Origin: Sapria himalayana
Taxonomy: Eukaryota > Streptophyta > Magnoliopsida > Malpighiales > Rafflesiaceae
Length of the DNA stretch: 64,000 bases
Reading direction: 5' to 3'
Assembly: GCA_029783825.1 (NCBI GenBank)
Contig: JAREIK010002463.1
Coordinates: forward strand, 219,501 to 283,500
The notes beneath the pieces are model-generated. The model ran no database searches, was not told where the DNA came from, and saw only the letters and a program-made list of their open reading frames with translations. The position numbers and the translations under genes are program-made. Positions 20,490 to 32,689 of this stretch are shown one piece after another (within the stretch, counting starts at the first letter, position 1; every line of letters starts with the position of its first letter).

Positions 20490-22680
20490 ATTGTCAAAAC
20501 TCATTGTTTGCAACATAATTCTAAAAGCTCTTTGGGTGATTGATTCATCCAACTGAGTTCTATAAGTATATGGTCATATAAGCAGTAAAGTTGGACATAA
20601 GACTATATATCAAACTCATAAAATTATGTAGGCTATTTGAACAACCAATAATGAATCAACTACTACTCGAGTTGAGTAGATCGACCTAGGTTTTTAGAAA
20701 GATACTCATACTCTAGAGTTGGCTCACTTCCTTGTGTATGATAAGATTTTTTTAGTATATGAGCATATGTTATGTTCAATCTTTGAATGAAGGGTAGATT
20801 AGTGTAGAAATGCTTCAATATTTTTTTGGCATAAAATGTGGTAATCATCCTTAGACTATTACTATTAAGGATGATTCCTTCATAGTTATGCCCTTGATAT
20901 TTTACCATTTAAACTACTTATCATTCTGTTCATTAATCATTCACTTGTCTATCCCTTTTAAGTAATATGTCAATTGACCTTGATGACTACTTTAAGTTCG
21001 CATTTATATTCTTTGACCTCTAATATCGTAAAGACATGAAATAATCTGGTAATAAATATATTTACACTTTAGGCTATATCAGTATCTTATCCATATCAAT
21101 TAATATACATCTTCTCATGAATCTCACATATAAAAATCATACATGAGAAAATGACTCACAAGATTGTCACAATCATATGAGACACCTCCACTTATATGTG
21201 TCTCATTACTTACTTGTTACCTTCCATCACATCCGGCATACAACTCCCATAATTTGGCAAAACTCCTAGGCTAGACATCCTACATAACCCTCACATCACT
21301 TAAGATTAGAAGGGCTATCACTTTTTTATTATCATATCCACGAGTGTGTCTTATAACTTACATATCACTAATTATCATGGCTAACATGCATAAACCTATG
21401 ATATAGTAAAAACCAAAAATTTGAGATCTAATTAATATCTATATCTTTCAACATTCAAACCACAACATTACCACAAATAGAAATAATACACATTCATATT
21501 ATCATAATACAAGTATCTTAAATTCACTCTAGGTACTAATTTAGTCTAAGATTATGAAAAAATTCAAATGAGATGTTTGTAGTGACATCTTGTAGAATTG
21601 AGAGTTCTCAAAAAAGCCTTAGTGAGGATTTAAGTCTCAAAACCTAATCCTAAGCAATTATTACTTGCATTCACCTTTGATTTGATTCTAAATTGGAGTT
21701 GGAAGTCATACTAGTTTGAGTTTTATGTGTTCTTGGCTCAAATTTTGATTTCCCTTCTCTCCTCCTCTTTTTTCTCAAAATGTAACTTTTATACTTTGGG
21801 GTTTCTTATAATTTTTTAAGATGGAAGTCAAGATGATGACTTGAGGTCTTGACTTTCTTGTCTTATTAAATCTTCTCTAGATTATAAAAGTTACAACGAC
21901 AAAGAAATACCATGTTTCAAGTAAATGTTCTATGGAACATAAGGCCATGGCATAAAATACTATTGTGACTAAAAATTAAATAGTATTTTGGCTCTATATC
22001 AATTAAGTTGTAGTGTAAGAATATATCATTACTTTTTGTACTGGTGGAAAACTATATTGTCACAAGATGAAAACTGTGTTTTAGATATAATGTGGTCACT
22101 ACTCTAAGAAAATATTATAGCCATGAAGATAGTATTACATAGTGAAAATATTATAACAACTTGATAGTAGAGTCATATCAAATAAAGATTATCATGACTT
22201 ATTTTGTTGAGTCACGACTAAAAAAATTCCACAACTACTCATGAGACTTTTGGAAAGTATAACCAAGTTGTTATATGGGAAATGTCATGACTGTATATTA
22301 CTTTTGTACCTTTAAAATTATTGCTCCACCAAGTTTACCAAATTTATCTAAAATATTTCCAATTTTACTATTATTCTTTCAATTCCATCAAAATATCTAT
22401 TTAGTACAATTTATTTTTTTAAAGCTCAAATAAGTACAAACACATCAAAAATTTTAGGCTAAACAACCCAAATTATTTGATAGGTAGAGTGTCAAACAAT
22501 ACTCGAATGCTTTGTTAATAGCATTCCAATGCTCCTTCCTCTAGTTGCACATGTACCTACTCTATACTTACACAAAAAGTGAAATATTAAATCTCCTACA
22601 TACTATAACGTACATAAAACTCCTAATATCATTGTCATACAAAATGAGAGGCATCTTCTCTTTCTCCTCCAAAGTAGCGG
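20490..22680 (+). mobile_element. LTR-like block L1, nested in the Copia element
   Basis: RNase H sequence ends near 20440 and Copia pol sequence resumes near 22690; between lies a block of another family. It shares ordered landmarks with blocks at 26540-29080 and 34690-38400: ACTCTAGAGTTGGCTCACT at 20711, TCTCACATATAAAAATCATA near 21120, TAAGATTAGAAGGGCTATCA at 21302, and a CATGAC-rich part. No internal domain lies in it, so it behaves like a solo LTR or fragment. Limits are approximate. Orientation is given relative to these blocks. Confidence 0.55.
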
Positions 22681-22689
22681 GGCACTTCT

Positions 22690-25600
22690 CTGTTGTCAAC
22701 TTCATCTGAGTCACCATAGGAGTTTCTATCAGCTTACATCTAGACATGTTGACTTTTTAAGTATTCCTTTAACATAATTTTGCTGCCCAAGCCCAACACA
22801 TACCATTCTTTTTTTCTGATCTTTCTAAATCTATATATATGCTATACAATTTTCTATCTTGAGATCAATCATATCAAATTTTTTTTCTAGCAATCCTTTT
22901 GGATATACTAATTATCTTCTCGTAATTGCTAATCAATAATGTATCATCAATATTCAAGATTAGAATAATATAGTCTTTACCTAACCTTTTTGTGTACACA
23001 TAGAGATCAACCTTGCATCTACTAAATCTCAACTATAAAAAATATGAATTTAACTTTTGATATCATATCCTTGAAGACTACTTAAGCCCATTTCGTGATT
23101 TTTCCAGCTTATATACAAATTTTTTCTTGCCCTTCAACTCAATACTAATCGAATGCTTCATATAGATTTCTTACTCCATGTCTATATGAAGAAAATATAT
23201 CTTCACATCTAGTTGCTCATCCATTATATAGAGAAAATCTTTGCTAATGATGAGAAGATATCATCATAGTCAATACCTTCAATTTGAGAGTATCCTTTTG
23301 AAACTAGTATTTTCTTATACTTCTATATCTTTCCTTAAGTCTTCATTTTCTATTTAAACACTCACTTTCATCTTATTTCCTTTCAATCTAAGGGAAATTT
23401 CAAAAGGCTCCAAGTGTTGTTATTCTCCAAATTTTTCAGCTCTTTTTTCATGACAAACTCCAACTACTTTGATTCCTAAGAGGCTCTTGCCTCTCTCATA
23501 ATATTGGGCTCATCTTCTATGATACAAAGAGCATAGTATGCACTATTAATATACCTTACAAGTGAATTTATGATCCATACAGACCACTTCAATACAAGTG
23601 CAACTATTGTTGCTTCTTCCTCAACAGAATCTTCAAACTATGTCTTTACTATTGCTTCACTAAGAGAATAAATGCTACCCATGAAATAAAGTCATGAAAC
23701 AATTTGTGATATCATGATAGAAGATATCATGATATGTATTGTAATGTTGTATCAAGAATATGTCTCAATTTACTTTCTTCATTAATACTATCCATGTCAC
23801 AACTAGCTATGATTTCTCAACTCTTTCACTCCTTGAACATGACATCTCTACTGAATTTAACCATTCTTATCTCTTGATTCCAGAGATTATAAGTCTTTGA
23901 CGTATTTTTTATAGCTAATAAACATTTACTTCTCCAATTTGAAATATATTTTGTTCATCCATTCCTTTGGCACATGAACATATGCATCACACCCAAAGAC
24001 CTAACCGTGAGTTACACTTGGCTTCCATTCATATAACACCTCAAATGGTATATGATCTTTCAATACTATCGATGCAAAAGTATATTTTTAGGTAGTAATT
24101 AGCATGTTGTAACAACTAATTCAGCTCAAAACTTTAGATCCAAATTTTCTCAACTCCTCATGCACCTCACCTTCTTCATTTAATATCTCATTTAGTCTTT
24201 CAGTCACTTCATTCTATTATGATATTATCCTGATTGTATTTTTCCTAATAATGCCCTACTTAATATAGAAGTGATAAACCAGAAAGTACTTTATCTCATT
24301 ATCCATATGTAAAACTTTTATCTTCTTATTGAATTAGTTCTTCACCAATACTTAGAACTCCTTGAACTAATCTAACATTTTAGTTTTTAGCTGAATAAAA
24401 AAGACCCATACATACCTAAAAAAATTATCAAAAAAACATGTAATACATTGATCTCCCAAAAGATACCTCTAGTATTTCTCCCAACAAGTCACTTTGATTT
24501 AATTACAATATTTTTTTTAATTTGGTAGCTGTTGATTTGAACTTCACCCTTTTTTGATTTCCATACAAGTAATATTTATAAAATTTGAACCCTTCTAAAA
24601 ACTTTGGGATTCCTTCCAATATTTTATTTTAGGATATAGTTTTCAAACTTTTCTCATTGATGTACCCTATACTCTAATGGCACAAAGTGGTTCGATGTTG
24701 TGCCTATGGACTAGATTGCGGTATGTTCCATTTTCATGGATCTGAATGAAGGCAAGACACTTAAGTATTATTCTCCATGGACAATTTATTTTACATTGCT
24801 TGCTTATTTCACATGCTTTTCTTCTTCTCAGAAATAGAGGATCTTTTACCTAGATTTTTGATGATGCTTACTAGCAGTTTGTACATGGTTTCATACCTTG
24901 TTCCTTGGGTAATTATCATTGCTTATCAAGTAATCTTGCAAACTTATCAACATAACAAAATAAAATACTAGCATTAGTGATTACACTCATTGAATATAAA
25001 TAATTTATTTTAGAGAATATAAATAATTTCTAAAATAAATTTGAAAATCTCATCATACACCTTTATTTTTACCTTCACATGGCTATCTATATTCACTATT
25101 GAGTTGTTTCTCATAGTCATATCTTATCTATCATATGACTCATACTAGCTTAATTAGTTCTAATGAGAAGTTTTTTGATTTGAAGTAAATGTGTCAATGA
25201 ACCATTTATTCCTATCTGTATATGAGTGACACATATTTTGCAAAGTATAGGTTTCTAGTGGATAGCTTCTTATCTGCCAATCCAAATTTTATCTAATAAT
25301 GTGTGGAAAAGGTTTCGTGACTTGAGTTAGCTTGTTTTTACTTCTCCAATAGTCCCTCTAGAAATTCCCAACTTTACTACACTTCCAGCACTACAATTTC
25401 AGCTTATCCACTCTTTTTGATCTTCCTCTTATCTTTGATTTACTTATAGGCTAATTGGACTTCTTTCTTCAGTCCTTCCTCACACAGATAATATATCATT
25501 AAAGTATTTCTCCATACTCTACCTCCTCATATTATCAAATAGTAGTACTAAAACTATTATCTCATAGATTTACTTTGCTATACTACTCTTGATGGTGATA

Positions 25601-26165
25601 ATTAAGTTATCACTTGAATCTGATAGCAAATAGAAGATAGTTATTATTTGGTCATCATCACTGATCTCAAAACAAATATATGAAAATTGGCTAATTAGTA
25701 TTTGAAACTCATATAAATGTGAAGAGATATTATTAGCATCAACCATGTGCAACTTGTATAGTTTCTTCCTCAAAAAAAGATGTTGATCAGTGACTTACTC
25801 TAATAGAGCATCTCAAGCTTCTTCTTAGATTATTCGTTGAATTTTTACTAATAATATTAGCCAAGAATTCATATTTCAAGCACAATCAAATCAAGCCTCA
25901 TGCTCTTCGATACAACTTGTACCATTTGACAATCTTGGCATATAATATCTATGATTTATGATCACTTTCTATTGGCTTTAAATCTTTGATTAGGGCTAGT
26001 AATCTCTATCAACAAATAGATCCTTCATATTCAGTTTTCAAAGTTCAAAATATTTCTCTAAAAACTTTTTGATCTTAACCATATACATCATCAAACTCAC
26101 CATTCTCAGATTCATACTGTACATATCTTCTAAAAACTAGATCTAACTCCAAACTAGGCTTTATA
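22690..26165 (-). pseudogene. Copia gag-pol remnant
   Basis: Reading the minus strand from 26165 downward gives, in order: a gag segment at 25773-25570 with LYKLHMVDANNISSHLYEFQ and DDQIITIFYLLSDS, matching the gag pattern L-x-x-x-x-M-x-x-x-x-x-I-x-x-H-x-x-x-F; the integrase end near 24060-23930 with HIPFEVLYEWKPSV and VFGCDAYVHVPKE; and the reverse transcriptase core near 22960-22900, where NIDDTLLIS replaces the usual Y-V-D-D-M-L-I. Long parts between these anchors carry stops and could not be aligned by eye. The protein would have carried out reverse transcription and integration. Confidence 0.75.
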
Positions 26166-26172
26166 ACCAAAT

Positions 26173-26189
26173 CATGGTTCTAATACCAA
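26173..26189 (-). other. Copia primer-binding site
   Basis: TTGGTATTAGAACCATG directly follows the CCCAAACA end of the 5' LTR. It resembles the usual plant site TGGTATCAGAGC, complementary to initiator methionine tRNA, with two substitutions. Confidence 0.8.
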
Positions 26190-26525
26190 TGTTTGGGAAC
26201 TTGAGATACTTAGCATTCCATCTAATACCAAATGTAAGGATTCATGATGGTGATTTAGTGTTTTAGAAAGGCAAAAGAGAATGCTCAAAGATGAAAGAAC
26301 ATAATGAACAAGAGAACAAGTAGGGAGAATAGAAAGAAAACAAAGAATGAAAGATGAAAATTTTTCGAAACTTTTAAAACTACATTATAATTATATTTAA
26401 AAATACTTAATAGTAAAACAAAAAAAATAAAAATTAAGACCTAAGTCATGACATCATATCGATGTTATGACTTTATTCATTTATGTTGTAATACTAGAGA
26501 ATAAGGTTGTTATTATGACTTTGTG
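26190..26525 (-). repeat. Copia 5' LTR, truncated
   Basis: Similar to the inner part of the 3' LTR from TGTTTGGGAAC through TTATGACTTTATTCATTTAT. The match stops near 26525, about half-way along the 660-bp LTR, where the CATGAC-rich block L2 begins. The missing half was not found farther right. Confidence 0.7.
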
Positions 26526-26539
26526 AGGATGCCAAAACT

Positions 26540-29080
26540 CATAGTTATTTAACATGCTCATAACATTTAGTTGAGTGAGGATCTCTCAAAAATATAGTTT
26601 TACAAGTATCTGAGTCATACAAGTAAATCTAAATATCAATCACATAGAAATTATTTGATAGTTTGGTCAATTAACATTGAACTGAAGACTATACAAGTAG
26701 AATGGATGTACTTTGTTTTAGCAAATATATTTAGACTCTAGGATTGACACATGTATTTATGCATGATTATATTTCATGGTATTTTTTATTATATGAATGG
26801 CTGATTTATGTGAAAATGTACAAGTATCATCTTAGCATACAAGGTGGCCATTATTTGTTGGAATCTCACTAACAATGATAATTCCCTCATATTATATAGT
26901 GGTATTTCAATATCCAAGGAACACATCGATCCATGCAAGGGTTATTATCACATCTATCTCTTAAAGGAAATACACCAACTACTCTCGATGATTAATTTGA
27001 GCATGTACTTCTATTCGCTAACCTTTAATTGTTTTAATAAATTTAGATAATGTGATACTAAATTCATTTCAACTTTTGACTTTGTGATCACCATACTTAT
27101 AATAATTAAATAAGTCTTCTCAAGAATTTCACTTATGAAAATCATACAAGTAGGAATAATTCATAAGTGTGTGATAACCATATGACTCTCCTTCACTTTC
27201 ATATATCATGTGACATACTTATCATCATCTACCATGGGCAACACACGACTCTCATATTATGTTAAAATATTTTGGTAATATATTCTTCTTTTACCTCACA
27301 TAACTCTGAGATGGGTTTCTCTAGATAGCACATAATAAATTAGTCTCTAATACATTCATACTCTTGGATTTGTGAGCATTCTATTCATAATGATTAATAT
27401 ATTTAAACTTATAATTTTTACATATTAGTTAATATAATGTATTAAGATTAGAAGGGCTATTATTGGCTATCACATCCTTCTATTTGAACCACATGAGTAC
27501 TTCTCATAACATACTTACATAATATTCATCAAAATCCTAATTTTTGGTCGACACACATAAACCAATATATTCATGAAAATCCTAATTTTTGGTTCTCAAA
27601 TATTTCTACATTCATCAAAATCCAAATATATAAACCAAATATAAACTCATTAATTCAATTATCCATCACAACATAATTACATAACTAATCATATAATTCA
27701 ATTTAGTAGGACATTAGGGATAAAATCATGTGAGATTTGTGAAATATCATTTCATAAATTCTTGGATTCCTAACGAATGTCCAAATTAATTTCCAAAAAC
27801 AAAATTCTACTTCTAATCAATTTCACTTATTGTTTGCTTTGGATTTTCTCCTAATTCAGGTTGAGGTCATGATGTTGAGGCTAAGAATGCATCATCTTAT
27901 TTTTATTCTCTCTTTGCTCTTTTTTTTGTTCTATTTATTTAAATTTTAGCTTTTATACTATAGAAATTTATGCAATATTTTAAGTTAGATGTCATGGAAT
28001 AAATTTTAGTTTTTTTATGACTTTGTCAACTCTTTAGATATTATTTGGAGCACAATTATCATGGTGCTATGAATAATCATGACTAATATAACTCTCTCTA
28101 ACATAAAATCATGATAATGGAACCGACCATGACTTTGGTATTAGCTTTGTGAGCAAAATATATAGTACTAAGATTGTTGTGACTAGGTTAAATTCTCTCT
28201 ATAACATAAAGTCATGGTATTAAAAATTAGCCATGAATTTGGTATTGGATTTATGAGCAAAATATTTCATAGCTATTAATGTTATGATTGAGTCAAATAT
28301 TCTTTGAAATACAAAATTCTAGTGCTAAATAATGTTATAGTTTTGGTATTTTCACTATGGAGCATAAGGTCGTGGTTTTGGAAAAATTCACAACCTGAGT
28401 AATTACTCTCCAAAATAAAAAGATGTGGTAGAAAATGATGTCATGACTTATATATGTTAATATTTTGGCTCTATTTGAATAAGTTACAACTCTAGAATGT
28501 GCTACAACTACTTGTACAAATGAGGTACTCAAGTTCCACGACATGTAAATAATATCATAGCCATTAAGTGGTTTATAGTTAGTATGGACGTGACTCCAAG
28601 AAATTATCATAGCTACGATGATTGTGGTCTATAATAAAATGATTGTGTCACCTTGATAATAGAGTGGTGACATACAAATAATAGCACAGCTATTTTGGTA
28701 ACCACTAGTATATAAGTCTTTCTCCATTGTTTCTCTATCTTATGTTATATATGGAAGATGTATATATGTTATGACAAGATAATTATAATGCCTCACTATT
28801 GCTTCTCTCTTCTATAAACTTCTCTCCATCCAGTCCATCAACTTTACCCAAAATTTCTCTGATTTTACTAACATTCATCACTTCCTCTTTGAAATTAGAT
28901 ATTAGTAAAATATCTTTGATAACTACTAGTATTCATGCAAAAACTCAACATTTTACTCCCCAAATAATACTATTTAATTGGTATTTTGAGTACTAAACAA
29001 ACTCACATACTAGAAATATTATTCATCCCCTAGTAATGAATCTCTCTCCAAACAAACAAAAAATTATTCACAATGTCAAT
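26540..29080 (+). repeat. LTR-like block L2 (CATGAC-rich family)
   Basis: It has the family landmarks in direct order: GACTCTAGGATTGACAC at about 26735, ATACAAGGTGGCCATTATT at about 26840, TTTCACTTATGAAAATCATA at about 27125, TAAGATTAGAAGGGCTATTA at about 27449, and a CATGAC-rich part at about 27980-28650. It ends with the terminal-like segment near 28980-29060 that recurs at 38280 and 46310. It has replaced the outer half of the Copia 5' LTR. No coding domain was recognised. Confidence 0.6.
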
Positions 29081-29216
29081 ATCACAAGAAAAATATCCCA
29101 TAATATCATCATCAAAATAAATGTATACCTTTCATCATTGTGAGGAAGGAGGCCGGTATGAGCAACCACATGAAACAAATCATGAAATGAGAACTTCACC
29201 CTAGAAGATTTAAAAA
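29081..29216. other. short spacer, nothing recognised
   Basis: The sequence runs between the end of block L2 and the CA/CG microsatellite and shows no recognisable motif. Confidence 0.4.
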
Positions 29217-29230
29217 TACACACACGCGCG

Positions 29231-29261
<31 letters not shown>

Positions 29262-29262
29262 A
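29217..29262. repeat. (CA)n-(CG)7-(CA)n alternating tract
   Basis: About 46 bp of strictly alternating pyrimidine and purine has seven CG dinucleotides at its core (29225-29238), flanked by CA repeats. Such tracts can adopt left-handed DNA. Confidence 0.9.
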
Positions 29263-30350
29263 TGTATGTACGTGGAAGGCTTCTCTAACTATTCTTTCTC
29301 TTCTATTGATTTCATCATTTGAGCAATAAAGTCATATAGTTCATTATGACTTTGTCTAATGGAGTTCATTGTGTCTTCAAATGAACCAAGAGTAAAGTAC
29401 ATTTTCTTTTGATTATCACTAAAATTTTAGTCATTTACAATCTTCTACTTCTCCAAATAATACACATTTTCTTTTATTTTTTCATTTGACGATCATTTTC
29501 TGTCACTTCTCTGCAATAGACTTATATGATACCACAAATGTATTGGCACTTTCCATAACTCCATTTTCCATTTACTTATTCCCTCCAAGATTTTCAGAAT
29601 GTATTCTTTAATTTTCTCATGTGTAGACATGAATAGAAACTCTTTTCTTTGGAGATATATCTTCCATAATGTATTTCTTCTTTCTACCTTTGCTCGATCT
29701 TCCTCTTCTATTTTTATGATACATTCTTCTTATATGTTGCCTCTATCATAAGGCTTCATTCTAGCTCATTTCTACACCTAAGCTTTCCACCTTGACCTAT
29801 CACTCTTTCAACTCTTCTTTTAGGCTGCAAAAGTCAACAATGAACAATTGCAAAAATTACTTTTGCATATTAAGAACATAAAGAGAAAAAATTTTTACAT
29901 TTAAAAGCATGGTGTTTGTATTTAATTATGTGTAAATCTCATAGCCACAAGGTGACTTCAAAATAACTGATGGCATCCAAGGCCTCATTTCAGAAGTTGT
30001 TGAATGTGAATCTATAGGTTCATTATTTGTGGGTATGCTCTTTCATTAATAAGGAATAAAAAAAATAGATATTGTTATTACATGATCTTTATGTGGAGAT
30101 CACTTCATTTACACCCAAAAAGTCATTTTTAGTCTAAGTTTCACTTTCATCCAACAAAATAATTATTTAGTAATATACAATTTTATAATACTCAAAATTG
30201 GAATAATGATTACCAATAATTAACATATAATATTATAGTATTAAATTTTTCATATTAGTAGTATTAGTCTTGTCTTTTCCTTTTTCAACCGACAAAATAA
30301 TTGAATTAAATAACAAAACAAGATAAATGCTAACTAATTAGTCTAACAAA
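29263..30350. other. AT-rich sequence left of the MULE transposase, unassigned
   Basis: No domain was recognised on either strand. It could be the 3' part of the MULE or remains of a retroelement interior. Confidence 0.35.
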
Positions 30351-30559
30351 AGTAATTGAGCCACTTAGAGATATATTTGATCTTGATTGGATGCATGACA
30401 TCGAAGTTTATTGCAAATTATTTAATATTCCAACATTTTCTTCTTCACTTAAATTTTTTTGGGGCTTTTTCTTTTTACCTATTGGACAAGTTTGCTTTTT
30501 ATATTTTGTTTGGGAACACAATTGAGAAGTCATGTTTCTTCCTTTTCTTGACGTCGCTT

Positions 30560-32400
30560 ACTTGTGGTTCCCTTCACATTCCTCTTTCCTTCTATATCTA
30601 GAGGTGGATCTGGTGGATCAACCTCTTTTTCACACCAAAATCATTTACCATTTAATGTTTCCACCATGTTACCACATGCATGCTCATACATCTCTTTCCA
30701 ATAGAAACTATGAACACAATCTTCACATTTTTTGTCTATATGACATATTCCACATATATCATGATGAGAAGGAATCTAAGTCAAGCCACATCTTCTACAA
30801 GGAGTCACTTTCTTCAAGTCAACTACATAAGTATTACCTTATATTCTTTGTCAAAACCATGTTCTCCATTCGAAAATATATGATATATTATGCTTTCAAC
30901 ACAATTATCATAAAGTTTTTCTTTTCTAATTTGTGGAGCAAAATCACAAAGATATTGATGATAACTGTCCATATTATCCACTAACCTATTCATGAAATAT
31001 TTTTTGGTATCATTCAACATTTAAAAATAATCTTGGTCCTATACTCGACAATCATGTCATCAAAAGCATAAATTAAATTATTATTTTTAATAGTGTATCT
31101 CATCTTTGTATTGAAATATGTCATACACCATTGCCTTTGATGAAACATAAACATGTCCTCAAATCCAATGTGAGTAAATCTCTTCATTTTTTCCATGTTT
31201 TCTTCAAAGTCGTGCATGTTGTTTGACTTTTCAATAAGCCAAAAATGTTTTGTAATTTCTTATTCTTGTATTTTTTTTACTTCAATTAGCATTTAAATTC
31301 TTGGCACAACACATGTGCTATGCTTTTGGCAAAGCATGCTCCACAACATCCATTAATCCCTAAAAATTCAACCATGTAGTCATTGCATTATCTAATCATA
31401 CTTTTAAGTAGGGAAATTAAAAAGAATAAAAAATGAACTTAGTATCTTTTTATTGGTATGTGATGATTATCCATCCAGCATCATCTTTCATGTATAAATC
31501 CTTTACCAATAGTTGAATGAAACAAAATCAGGTTACTTTGTTCTCACAATCAACAATTGACCATGCCACATAGAACATCTAATTGTTTTCATTCCTCATC
31601 ACAACATCATGTATCTCACCCTTGCATGTTTTTTTTAAGAAACAACCATCCAAGCCAAAAAAAAAAAAATTTTCTATATCATCCTAGAAATCTCTTTTTC
31701 AAATAATAAAAAGAGATGTATGATCTTTCAAATATACATAATAATTTTGGAATTGGTCAATAAACTTTTAGTTTTGTTGTACTCCCTAGATTTGACCTCT
31801 TGGTTTCATCTTAGTAGTCCCAAATTTTTTTCATATTCTTCTTATAAATCTCTGTGCAATTTCGCAAGTTTTAATAACGTTTCCCTTGTTGTATGTGTTA
31901 AAGACATGTCATCTTTCAAACTAGTCTTGTTACATTCTTTAAATCCAATTAACTTCATTGCATGAATGCACCTATACTTGTGAAAATAGTTATCATCCAA
32001 ACCATTTAGCAACCAGCCTTTCTCCATTGCAAGTAAATATATAGTTATGCTCATTCACAAATGTCTTTACTTGAGTATGATTTGCATAATTGTCTTTTAA
32101 TGCATAGTCGTCCTTGGAAAATTCTTACTTTCAGAATAAACTCAATTTTTCAAATTTGTATTTCTCACAACATATGACAACTCATTGTTCTTGTATTGGA
32201 GACTTTCTTACTGCATATTTGAACTTAGTTGTCCCTTGAAATGGCATTGCCAAATGAAATACAACTTTTTCTACCTCTTGATCATGAATAATAAATTTGT
32301 TTTTTTTCCGTCACAACATGGTCATTATTAGAACAATTTGTACTTACATAATTCCAATCAGAATCACCACTTCCTTTGCATTCATCTAAGCTTTCATTCC
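30560..32400 (-). pseudogene. MULE (MuDR-type) transposase remnant
   Basis: Order on the minus strand matches a MuDR-like transposase. GLDGCFLKKTCKGEIHDVV (near 31656) corresponds to the G-I-D-G-x-F-L-K block with the first catalytic Asp. MRNENN, a stop, then MFYVAWSIVDCENK corresponds to the G-x-D-x-N-x-x-x-x-P-I-A-W-A-V-V-E-x-E-N block. LLVKDLYMKDDAGWIII follows, then GLMDVVEHALPKA and HMCCAKNLNANW (near 31360-31280), the H-x-x-C-x-R-H-L-x-x-N region. HQRQWCMTYF and FDDMIVEYRTKII (31217-31014) resemble the following W-x-x-A-F-F and F-N-x-x-I-L-E-A-R blocks. The second catalytic Asp region reads as TYQ plus a stop. No terminal inverted repeats were identified, so element limits are unknown. 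Confidence 0.75.
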
Positions 32401-32689
32401 CACCATCATCTTCTCTCAAAAAATGGTAATTAAATCTTGAAGCATTTCTACATTGGCATGCACTTTCTACTTGTTTATTAGATTTATAATCATTAATAAA
32501 TTGAAAATTATTTATATTAAAAGATTCTTTCTACCTAGAAATCTTTATAGCCTTCCTAGAATTCTTCAACATGCTCTTCATTTTCAATATTTTTGCTTAA
32601 TGTTGTGGATGTGTTTGCTTTTTCATCTCCTATAAGAATGACTACTAGAATTTCACTTGGTGGAGTGGAGGCTTGGAGAAGAGAGAAGT

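Larger units (their letters stand above)
19383..26525 (-). mobile_element. Ty1/Copia LTR retrotransposon with a nested insertion
   Basis: Read on the minus strand, the parts are in Copia order: truncated 5' LTR (26525-26190), primer-binding site (26189-26173), gag, integrase, reverse transcriptase, RNase H, polypurine tract (20052-20043) and 3' LTR (20042-19383). Integrase before reverse transcriptase distinguishes Copia from gypsy. All coding parts contain stops. The LTRs share recognisable sequence (TTGGGA.C.TGAGATAC, TTATGACTTTATTCATT) but have diverged clearly, so the insertion is old. About 2.1 kb between RNase H and the reverse transcriptase core is a foreign LTR-like block. Confidence 0.85.

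Noticed and set aside
22097..22120. CACTACTCTAAGAAAAT as the missing CACTA terminus
   Set aside because: It is in the wrong orientation for a right end and has an insertion relative to the motif. It also lies inside the L1 block within the Copia element.
29068..29259. Open frame beginning with Cys-Val and Arg-Ala repeats
   Set aside because: Its start is the CA/CG microsatellite read on the minus strand, and the remainder has no family resemblance.
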